Below are positions 1 to 9,158 of a stretch of DNA of 64,000 bases, piece after piece. The position numbers were made by a program, and so were the translations under genes. The stretch is from Candidatus Anammoxibacter sp. GTDB taxonomy: Bacteria; Planctomycetota; Brocadiia; Brocadiales; Anammoxibacteraceae. Each line of letters opens with the position of its first letter. The first letter of the stretch is position 1. The notes under the pieces were generated by a model. It ran no database searches, was not told where the DNA came from, and saw only the letters and a list, made by a program, of their open reading frames with translations. The stretch covers positions 1 to 64,000 of the forward strand of contig JAIQZO010000108.1 in the NCBI GenBank assembly GCA_021777055.1, in the 5' to 3' direction.

Positions 1-126
1 TAACGTGGACATTGCTGGTCTCCTATAGATAATAATATATTGAGTATATGTTTATTTATAAGAATACCGGATGTCCACTCTTTTCAAAAGGTTAATTCAT
101 TTTTAACCTTTATTTTCTTCAACTAA

Positions 127-327
127 TTTGGAGAAGAACCATATTATATTAATCAAATACAGCACTCCCTTACACCTTCTTTAATAAAAAAGAATGGAAC
201 TTTTGTGATGAAAGCGCCATCTTTCAATTTAGTTGTTACTGCCACAGATACCGCAGGAAATAGTAGTGTTGTAAGTGTTGATCATTTTAAAGGGCAAGAT
301 TGTAATAATGATGGTAGTGGTGACTAA
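127..327 (+). pseudogene. C-terminal remnant of an Ig-like/secreted repeat protein (…FNLVVTATDTAGNSSVVSVDHFKGQDCNNDGSGD*)
   Basis: Frame-1 stop-to-stop reading; VTATDTAGN is typical of bacterial Ig-like domains; no upstream ORF in frame. Confidence 0.4.
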
Positions 328-500
328 TTGTTGTAAGAAAACAAAAAGCATGTAGGTGAAAACGGCCATGCAAAGGCCAGTAAATGGGTCTTTGCTTTGG
401 CTTAAAATTCTTATATCACTGACCAACATTTAGTGTAATGACAAATGGGGCACACATCTAATATATGGACAAACAATAATTAAATGATAAAATAATTCCT

Positions 501-1340
501 ATGGCACGACCTGCGAGAATAGAATATAGAGATGAATATTATAAATAGGGGTAACCGAAAGGAAAAGATATTTTGCGACAATAAAGGTCGCGAAAAATTT
601 CTGGAAATACTAGTTAAGGTTCAACAACGATATGGTATATTAATTTATGTCTTTGTTCTAATGTCGAATCATTTTCATATTTTGATAGAAACACCTACGC
701 CAAACTTATCAAGGGCAATACAAAGGTTGAATGGTGATTCCGACTTATATTTTAGTAGGAAATATAGAAGGCCTGGGCACTTATTTCAAGGACGATTTAA
801 AGCAATGTTGGTAGAAAAAGAAGAATACCTTTTAGTGTTAAGCCGATACATTCATTTGAATCCATCTAGAGGCGGCTTCACCCCATCTATCAATGAATAC
901 AGATGGAGTAGTTTGTAATATTATTTAAAAGGAAAAGCAACATTACCTTTTAGGTTGTATTGGGAGTAGATTTTAATGAGATTTGATAGTAAAAAACGCG
1001 TTACTATAAAATAATATTTTGAATATATTCAAGGAGGAGTAAAATATATAGAAAACCCAGGATTAGAAGTTTCCGCTGGCAGGATATTAGGAAGTGAAGA
1101 TTGGGTAAAAAATATAATCGAAAAAGCTTATCGAAATTAAGTGCGGAAGAATCAAAAGAATTAAGCGGAGTGAAGCCTTTAAAGCCCAAAATACCTATAA
1201 CAAAAGTTTGAAGAACTAGTTTGTGAAGAATTTTAAGTAGAAAGAAAAGATTTAAAGATACGGAAATAGAATAATATAGCAAGAATGGCGATAATTTATA
1301 TTTTTGTATGCCATTCGGACATTATGATAGAAAAAGACTT
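501..1340 (+). pseudogene. Decayed REP-associated tyrosine transposase (RAYT / IS200-like Y1 transposase); intact part 532-918
   Basis: MARPARIEYRDEYY at 501 is frameshifted into IINRGNRKEKIF…MSNHFHILIETP…RRPGHLFQGRFKA…YIHLNPSRGG; HFH motif; after the stop at 916-918, recognisable C-terminal pieces continue (GRILGSEDWVKNIIEKAY, then NNIARMAIIYIFV) interrupted by stops and frameshifts. Confidence 0.85.
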
Positions 1341-1355
1341 TAAGGATACCCAATA

Positions 1356-1595
1356 ATGAAAAAAATGACATGTAGACAACTTGGAGGAGCCTGTGATATA
1401 GAGTTTCAGGCTAATACATTTGATGAAATGGCAGAAATCAGTAAAAGGCATGGAATGGAAATGTTCCAAAGTGGAGACCCTGCACATTCAGAAGTCATTA
1501 ATAAGATCATGGAACTAATGATGGATCCTGGTAAAATGGAACAATGGATGACTGAAAAGAAACAACTATTTGAAGCCCTACCCGACGAAAACTAA
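1356..1595 (+). CDS. DUF1059-like small protein
   Basis: MKKMTCRQLGGACDIEFQANTFDEMAEISKRHGMEMF… matches the DUF1059 pattern as remembered. Confidence 0.75.
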   Translation: MKKMTCRQLGGACDIEFQANTFDEMAEISKRHGMEMFQSGDPAHSEVINKIMELMMDPGKMEQWMTEKKQLFEALPDEN

Positions 1596-1675
1596 AAGTA
1601 GGGAAACGCATATTATAATAATCATAACAATGGGTTCCGCGAGATGTCTTCGCTTCGCACAGACACAAGCTCTTT

Positions 1676-1710
1676 GATCGTTGGCTTCTGTACCCTGGCA
1701 GCCAACGATC
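1676..1710. repeat. Perfect 11-bp inverted repeat GATCGTTGGCT-N13-AGCCAACGATC
   Basis: Read directly from sequence. Confidence 0.85.
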
Positions 1711-2546
1711 TGTTAAATAGCGAGCAATTTGCAGAAACATCTCTTTGGTCTGAAGGTCTGCTAACAATCGGTTTAAGACAGACGCTCCAGGGCGCGCTCC
1801 TTATTCGGCCGTTAGGCCATACTACTCTTTGTGAATTAGCGGCACTAATGACTACCATGAGAATACCAGTCGCGTTGAAACCGATCCAAAAGGGAACTCC
1901 TCTTAAGCATACCTGTTTGGGCAAAAGGCGATTGGTTGTTCGGTGCACAAAATTCACTTTTGATGCGAGATTTATTAAAAAGTCTTTTTTTGTAGGGATG
2001 TGCTGGAAGACTTAGAGCTAATTGGTATTGTAGAACGTGGTCAAAAGATTGCGACGACGCTTCACCAATTCTTGATTAAAAAATATGAAACAGCCAAAGT
2101 ATCATTTTGACGTCTTTTCTAATGTTGTAATTTTGCTTGGGACGATAAAAAGATCTGATTCCACCACTTTAAGATAAAGAGGCAGTCGCAGTCCCGATTT
2201 CTGGGCATTTCAGCGAATCCTCGACTTCAAGTGTTTTGGACTGACTTTATCGGTCGCCAGGAGGGCACATGTTGAAGATTGTCATGGAAGCTTCTGTAGG
2301 TTATCATTCAAATGTGGCGTTAACATCTGCGTGAAAGGTAAAGGCCAAACAGTAGCTAACTGAGGAATGGCTGATACAAAATAATTCAAACCAATCACTA
2401 GACTCTAACGGTGGTTCCGCTTCCGTTACCTCCTTGTCTCTTCGTAGTGGAATCCAACATAAGATGTTTTCAGTAGGAAGGATTATGATCCTGGAACAAG
2501 TAGAACCGGATGGCCGAACCGGGGAAAAAATATCAACGGTAATGAA

Positions 2547-2771
2547 ATGCTTTATTATCAATTAGATGATGAACTGAAAAAGGAATATGAAGATGTGCAT
2601 GCTAAAGAACCGCAAAGGTTTGCCAGCTTAGAGAAAAACTTAGAAGGACATTTAGAATCTATATTTTCAGAACAAGATGATGACGAATGGATGGAAAGAT
2701 TTCGGGTATTGTCCCTAACTAGACGACCTGTCGGAGGATGGTTTTTTATAAGTATGATTGAATCTCTGTAA
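2547..2771 (+). CDS. Small hypothetical protein, acidic, possibly a remnant
   Basis: 74-aa ORF with coding-like composition; overlaps an antisense ORF. Confidence 0.3.
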   Translation: MLYYQLDDELKKEYEDVHAKEPQRFASLEKNLEGHLESIFSEQDDDEWMERFRVLSLTRRPVGGWFFISMIESL

Positions 2772-3203
2772 GGTAAAGTTGTAAAACCAAAATAATCTGT
2801 AAGGCCAAGAAAATCAAAAAGCAAGAAATAATATACAAGGCTTTAAATGAATGCGCGCTCCTGACTTCCCTAAGAAAAAACTATCTCTTTACTAAAATTT
2901 CTTGATTTTTTCTTTTTGTTCTTATATGTTAGCCTAGATTAAAAAATCAACTTCTTATCCTTGGCCTTTTTTTCCTCGGCCTCTCATTTCATCGGCACCG
3001 ACGATGAATAATGCAAGATTTAGCTTTGGCCAGACCAAGAAACATTTGTATGCGATCAAAATCAATACAAAGAGTTTTGAAACATGTACAACGAATTAAA
3101 ACAGGATACCAGATCCTATGCAGGGTGTTACTGTAATTTCCAATAGTACAAAGGTACAAAAAAGAATCTTGAAACTCAAATTTACTCATAAGGCGAAAAA
3201 ATC

Positions 3204-6200
3204 ATGACTGCTGATATGAATATTTTGAAACTTACAACTCAATTGGAGGAGGCTGGCGGATTGGGTTTATTGGCAGCCGGGTTGCTAACCCCGTTCTTTG
3301 TTCTCGAATCTAATGAAAAAGGTGCCTTTAGCGGAACCAATACCGGTTTTGTCTGGTCAAAAACGATGGGTGGTGGCTTACGAGACAGTGAACTCCCATT
3401 TCTGATCGGGAAACTAAAAATCAAGGGTGCTATTCTTTCTGCCACTGTTGGTGTTGAACTAACCAATGGATCTCCTTCCCATATTAATATTATGATCTCT
3501 TTGGGTGAAGGTGGAAATCCGGTTACCGTACTGGAAATAGATCCCAAGATTGCGGTACTTGCCACTAAAATTACCGACCCCCTCGATCCGAGCCCTCCCA
3601 GCGACCGCAAAGTAATCGGTTATAAAGATGCAGGGCTGCCATTGGAAATCGGTTTGCCTTTAGCATCGTTGGAGTTTACTTTTCACCTTGACCTGCATGA
3701 GGGGGACATTCGCTCTTCTATGGTTTTGCATGAGAGTTTAGGTGATTTCCTCTCATCTCAAATCGGGATATTTGAATTAGATTTAAATGACGTCATTGTT
3801 TTTCCTAAGCTTGGTGATGTGGGACTCTATATCAACAAACTATTCATAGATTTCACTGAATCTGCTGCAACTGGATTTACCCAAATGTTTCCTGAGGTTT
3901 ACGACCCATCCTGGAAAGGGTTTGGCGCAAAAGAAGCGACCCTCCTATACCCTATAAATACGAAAGAAAATGAAGAAGAGTTTATCTACTCATCAGTACT
4001 AGGATTTATGTATGGTATTGATCATGGCTTTTCCGGTAAATTTAACATTGCTTACGTTAGCAATGATGTTTCAAAAACTATCGGTAAGGTATCCGGAGAG
4101 GTTGAAATACGCAACAATTGTTTCTTGAAATCGAGCCTTGCAGTGGATATTAACTTTAAGAAGATAATAGGTGCGGCTGAAACAGATGCTAACGAAACCG
4201 ATACTTCCAATATTTCATCAGAAGACCAGGATTTCTTGAATGCAATGAAGGAGCTAAGGGGAGACGTGGATAGACCGCCGGTACCACCTCTTCCGCAAGC
4301 AAGTTATGTCCGTTGTCAAGCAACATTGGTCAATCACAAACTGGCAGAAGAAGAGGTGTTTGGGATTGAACTGATGATGACTGATGTCTCTGTCCTCGGT
4401 AATAAAAGCAGCGATGGTGTTGGTATAGATATTGAGGGTAGTTATGCGCAAGCCTTTTTTATTACTTCTGTTTTTACCGCTGGAGTATTTATACTAAAAG
4501 ATGGTTGGGAGAAGGACGATGGCTTTCTCAAGTTTGCTGGAGGTTTGCTATTGTTGTTATCTGCGGCTGAATGCGTCTTAACTTCCGGTGCAGGCAATTC
4601 CGCGGTCTTACCCACTCTTGATAAGGTTTCTCTAACTCAACTTGGTATGCGATATATCCATATACAGCCAACCCAAGGGGATACTAAAAAAGTCTTTGAA
4701 GCGGTCGCTGGCTTAAAATTTAAGTTCAAATTAAATGGCGGTTTGATTGACTTCATAGAATGGATCGCAAATAAGACTGGCATTGTTGGTGCCTTTAACG
4801 CCGGAGAGATTTTCGGTTACGATCTCAGTAGTCTTGATTTGGGTGGCAATATTGAAGTCGCTCTCAACAATATCAATATCAATTTCACTGGGAATGAACT
4901 TCCTGAGCACATCGGTCGTCTATTTGATCGTAAAAATACTACAATCAAAGCCCTCAAGTTACCGGAACTACGTTTCAATTCACAAGAAAACCCCGGGGGA
5001 TCGGTAGTCGTTCCGAAAGTAAAACCTATTATTAAAAATAGAGAAGGCGGAGAAACATGGTACGGACTGGGAATTTTTATGTCACCCCAAACAGGGCCAT
5101 CTGCCTCTTTAGATTTTCCAGCCGGGGGAATTGTGTTGTACTTACGTCCCGATTTCGATATTGAATTTGTAGCCCAATTAGCAGAAGACCCTGGTATCAC
5201 TTACATGATACCTAATGTGCTGTTAGCCAAAGGTACGTTTGACATCAACCGGCCGATTCCTGCCTTTAGTGGAACACAAAACCGTTTGGCGGTAGAAGTG
5301 GGTGCATGGTCAGCATTGCCACCACTTACAGATACCAACGCCAAAGCCAAAGCAAAGAGAAAGAAGGAGCTACTTAAAGTCAGCAATTACAAATATCAAT
5401 TCAGTGGTGAGGTTGTTTGGGGGGATGCCATACCAACCGTGGGGCCGCAGGATAAATATGATTTCTATTTTGTACAGATTGGCTACGAAGGGAAATCACC
5501 TCTATTTTCTCTAGGTGCGCTAGGTTTTTATGGTTTTGATGTTATATACGGTATGAACATCGCACCCGGGTATCCATCTGGAAAGGTAAATGCCCTTGGT
5601 ATTGCTGACTGGATCACCACTAGTCCTGATCCGAAAGCACCATTTGACAATATACGTGATTGGCCGACGACCCCTTCCACTGCAACGTGGCATCCTGATA
5701 TTTATTGGGATGAAGAGAATCAGGAGTTTAAGCGCAAACATGTTGCCGGATTGATTGTCCATGCAGGTTCTGCAGGTGACGGTGGAGATACCTTTGATAT
5801 CAAAGCACTGGTACTGATGGGATTTCGAGAATTCTGGATTGCAGTGGCTGCTCAGACAAAAATTAAACCAATAAATCTGGATGCGTTAGCCATATTTGCC
5901 TACGATTCAGGGGATTGGCTATTTCGCCTGGTCGCCAAATTCAAAAAGAATAGCGATGGCAGTTTTATGCTGGCCCAATTCCCGGTTGAATTTGGTTCTT
6001 CAAGTGATCCTGATAAAGGCTGGTTCTATTTTGGTCACTATGACAAGAAATATGGCGGACCTGCCATTGTAGATATTTTTAAGCGATTCAAGATTAAATT
6101 TTTCCTCGTTTACGCATCTGAGGGGTTGGAGAATTTCGGTCTTATGCCTTTTGAAACCATCTTCAAGCCAAATATTCCCGGTCCAGCCTGGGGTGCTGGC

Positions 6201-9131
6201 GGCCTCTTCCAAATAGGACCAAAGAAATATGGCCCCAGCTTCCTTAGTCTAAAACTCTTTGCGGCACTGGGATTTAACCTTGCCTATAAACACAACCCAA
6301 CATTTTTTTACGGTGAACTTTATGCTGGCGGCTACATGGAGCTTAAAGTTGTCATCATAAAGTTCAAATTAGAGCTGTTGGCCCGGTTACAGGGTATGGC
6401 AATTGAAGATGATGATCGTTGGATGGGAGAAATTTCAATAAAGCTTAGCTTGCCTTGGCCGTTGAGTGATGTCGAGGAACGGTTTGACTTTATTATTTCC
6501 CAAAGCCCAAACTTTGTGCCTATTCCTGGTGCTCCATTTGCTGTCACAGCTTCGGCTCTGGCCCGCTTAGAAACACGTTCTTATGAATTGTTACAGGAAA
6601 CGGTTCCGGAAATCCCCATCGATTCAATTGTGGGCATCTCACTCGGTCGACCTGTTGCGGAAATCATTCATCCTGAGTTAGATGATCCCAACGGTACGAC
6701 CCTCTATGTTAACGATGTTGATCCGTCTAATGCAGGTGAGGAAATGATGGAAACCGACTATCAGGGGATTAAATATGTGGTTCAATATGAACATGTTATC
6801 AGTGATTTACGGGTTGCCCATAGGCCGATTGGCGGTGGTGAGGAGACAGTTGTAGAAATGTTGCTAGCCAGTTGGAATCTGCCTGTTTTCGGTTCAGATG
6901 GTGCTCTCTTGGACGGTCAACACAAAAACCAAGTCCTCTACCTCAATGGCCTTATGCCACCGGAATTACAATTTAATACGGAAGGGATTGACAACTTCGA
7001 CTCATGGGAAAATTCCATTACAGAGGTTCATCCATGCCAGCTCGGGGGATCGGTTTGCATCATGGATGTCTCTCCTATACCCAATGTGGGAAACAATACA
7101 GTTCCTGAATTGAGATTCGACACATTTTTAGGTGAGATAATCGTGAATGGTCTGTCCATTGAGGATGGTGAGGCTGATTTGCCTCTGTTATTGGTGGATA
7201 ATATTAAATCTCTTGGTTGGTCATCAAGTGCTCCTCGTCGTATCACATTACCGTATACTACCTGGATAGAAACGGTTTTTGCGTCACGTGTTCAGCTTTC
7301 TCTTGGTATATTGGTTACGGAGGAGCTCTCTTTTGAGGATTTTGATGGTATTCTCAGCCATTTCCGTATCAGTGTGGGCATAGATCTACGGGGTAGATTG
7401 GCAGCTGAAAGATTGCGCTTTAATATACAGCTCACGCCGGATGAACAAAGCCCATGTGGATTTTACGTGACTTTGGAGAATCGAAACTCTACGGATGACC
7501 AGATCATGGTCGAATTAACCGATGCTCCCTGTCTGGATTCGGAACTACCTGGTTGCCAACTCAGCATCACAACCGTTAACGAAATCGAACTGATACAAAA
7601 GATTCATATCACTGGTTATAATATTCTGCTGAATCCTGGTATCGACTGGAGCACTATGGGTGATTCAGTCAACGGGTTGCTCAATCGTCTCATTGACTCA
7701 GAACTTTTACTTGCCGAATTCTGCATTGAGCGGGCACAGCTCAACCCTGGCAGTTGGGAAGTCATCGTTGAGGATGGTGATTCAAACGAACCCACCTCTA
7801 TTGAAGAAGCAATTAACAATCTACTTAACAAAAACCTGTTTGAACCTAATAGGGAATATACGATCGATTACAAAATTAGCACCTTTGCCAAAACATTTAC
7901 AGTTGATGAGGATGGTGGCCTGGACAATGAGAACAAAGCAAGCACGGTAGAAATCTCAACCACTGAGATCGATTCAGGTATTGAAACTGTGGTTTTTAGA
8001 ACAGAAACAGCACCGACGCAAAACGTTACAAAATACCTCGGGTTTACTTTTCCAAGTGGTCGGATCCAACCGGTCTATGCTGCTTCAGCAGTACCGCTCA
8101 TCAGCCTGAAATATCAAGGGATTATTCAGAATATTTTTCAAAAGCATTATGGTGAAGAGGTCCTTAATCCACAAATGGTTGACATCAATGGAGATGTCAT
8201 CTTACCTCAAATAGTCAGTGTTGTTGATCTGTTTTCCAGCCCGGCAGATCAGTCACTTGAGGATATGTTAGCCACCTGTGTCCCACAGGCAGAGACTATA
8301 GCGAACCTTAAACTGCTTATATGGGCAGGCGCACTGCTGAAAGACATGAGCTATTCTCTACAAATGGTTGATAGCAGTGATCCTAATGAATTAAAAACAC
8401 CTGTAAATATCAGTTTTAAAACATCACGATATGAATCGTTCGGGGAGCATATGGCTGCTATTGCTAATTTAGTGATGAATGGTCGTCTGGAAGCAGTTGC
8501 TAATAGTAGTTCGGTGTCTACGGATATCGAGAACTTTATTAAACTCATGACGCACTTTGATGGACCAGCGTATAGTTTTGACGGTGCAATTGAGCGTTTT
8601 TATAGGGATATTCTAAGTCTGGATGGAGGTAGTATCGGTAATACGAATAATGAAGATAGCCTTACATTTCTGGTTGGTATAGACCCGGACGATTCGTCAG
8701 AGACTGGTGTTTTGATTTGGGGTGTTGTTATAGAACTGACAGAACCATTACTAAGCAAGGCGGGAATTGCTCTTAACGTTGAGGATAGTTACAGTCTTTG
8801 GCTGGACGTGGGATTGAACAAAACGACAGACGGTTATCTGATCTTAAGAGATCTCGTGGCCAGTCGTATGATTATCCTTAATACGGTGGATGGACTAACA
8901 TTTACACCGTTTACTGATGATATCAATCTCGGCGTTGTTTTTAATTCCGAATTTGCGGTTAGGCAAGAGCTAGAGACATATGTGGAGTTGGCTTACCCAA
9001 ACAAAGAAGAGCTAGAACAAACGGCCGAAGTTGAGAGAGCAATAGCCGAAATGAAACAGATTCCTGAGGTAGACGAGGCTTTCGTGGTTAGCAGTCAAAC
9101 CTTGATCATTCCATTGCCACAAGATTCTTAA
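3204..9131 (+). CDS. Giant (1975 aa) beta-rich protein of unknown function, no signal peptide
   Basis: Long uninterrupted ORF; alternating hydrophobic strands (KIKFFLVYAS, LKVVIIKFKLELLARLQG); recalls DUF6603-type giants from memory only. Confidence 0.9.
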   Translation: MTADMNILKLTTQLEEAGGLGLLAAGLLTPFFVLESNEKGAFSGTNTGFVWSKTMGGGLRDSELPFLIGKLKIKGAILSATVGVELTNGSPSHINIMISLGEGGNPVTVLEIDPKIAVLATKITDPLDPSPPSDRKVIGYKDAGLPLEIGLPLASLEFTFHLDLHEGDIRSSMVLHESLGDFLSSQIGIFELDLNDVIVFPKLGDVGLYINKLFIDFTESAATGFTQMFPEVYDPSWKGFGAKEATLLYPINTKENEEEFIYSSVLGFMYGIDHGFSGKFNIAYVSNDVSKTIGKVSGEVEIRNNCFLKSSLAVDINFKKIIGAAETDANETDTSNISSEDQDFLNAMKELRGDVDRPPVPPLPQASYVRCQATLVNHKLAEEEVFGIELMMTDVSVLGNKSSDGVGIDIEGSYAQAFFITSVFTAGVFILKDGWEKDDGFLKFAGGLLLLLSAAECVLTSGAGNSAVLPTLDKVSLTQLGMRYIHIQPTQGDTKKVFEAVAGLKFKFKLNGGLIDFIEWIANKTGIVGAFNAGEIFGYDLSSLDLGGNIEVALNNININFTGNELPEHIGRLFDRKNTTIKALKLPELRFNSQENPGGSVVVPKVKPIIKNREGGETWYGLGIFMSPQTGPSASLDFPAGGIVLYLRPDFDIEFVAQLAEDPGITYMIPNVLLAKGTFDINRPIPAFSGTQNRLAVEVGAWSALPPLTDTNAKAKAKRKKELLKVSNYKYQFSGEVVWGDAIPTVGPQDKYDFYFVQIGYEGKSPLFSLGALGFYGFDVIYGMNIAPGYPSGKVNALGIADWITTSPDPKAPFDNIRDWPTTPSTATWHPDIYWDEENQEFKRKHVAGLIVHAGSAGDGGDTFDIKALVLMGFREFWIAVAAQTKIKPINLDALAIFAYDSGDWLFRLVAKFKKNSDGSFMLAQFPVEFGSSSDPDKGWFYFGHYDKKYGGPAIVDIFKRFKIKFFLVYASEGLENFGLMPFETIFKPNIPGPAWGAGGLFQIGPKKYGPSFLSLKLFAALGFNLAYKHNPTFFYGELYAGGYMELKVVIIKFKLELLARLQGMAIEDDDRWMGEISIKLSLPWPLSDVEERFDFIISQSPNFVPIPGAPFAVTASALARLETRSYELLQETVPEIPIDSIVGISLGRPVAEIIHPELDDPNGTTLYVNDVDPSNAGEEMMETDYQGIKYVVQYEHVISDLRVAHRPIGGGEETVVEMLLASWNLPVFGSDGALLDGQHKNQVLYLNGLMPPELQFNTEGIDNFDSWENSITEVHPCQLGGSVCIMDVSPIPNVGNNTVPELRFDTFLGEIIVNGLSIEDGEADLPLLLVDNIKSLGWSSSAPRRITLPYTTWIETVFASRVQLSLGILVTEELSFEDFDGILSHFRISVGIDLRGRLAAERLRFNIQLTPDEQSPCGFYVTLENRNSTDDQIMVELTDAPCLDSELPGCQLSITTVNEIELIQKIHITGYNILLNPGIDWSTMGDSVNGLLNRLIDSELLLAEFCIERAQLNPGSWEVIVEDGDSNEPTSIEEAINNLLNKNLFEPNREYTIDYKISTFAKTFTVDEDGGLDNENKASTVEISTTEIDSGIETVVFRTETAPTQNVTKYLGFTFPSGRIQPVYAASAVPLISLKYQGIIQNIFQKHYGEEVLNPQMVDINGDVILPQIVSVVDLFSSPADQSLEDMLATCVPQAETIANLKLLIWAGALLKDMSYSLQMVDSSDPNELKTPVNISFKTSRYESFGEHMAAIANLVMNGRLEAVANSSSVSTDIENFIKLMTHFDGPAYSFDGAIERFYRDILSLDGGSIGNTNNEDSLTFLVGIDPDDSSETGVLIWGVVIELTEPLLSKAGIALNVEDSYSLWLDVGLNKTTDGYLILRDLVASRMIILNTVDGLTFTPFTDDINLGVVFNSEFAVRQELETYVELAYPNKEELEQTAEVERAIAEMKQIPEVDEAFVVSSQTLIIPLPQDS

Positions 9132-9158
9132 TGCTAATTTTTTGACATAAATTAAAGG

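Noticed and set aside
5-78. 8-bp inverted repeat GTGGACAT…ATGTCCAC
   Set aside because: Short and widely spaced; plausible by chance.
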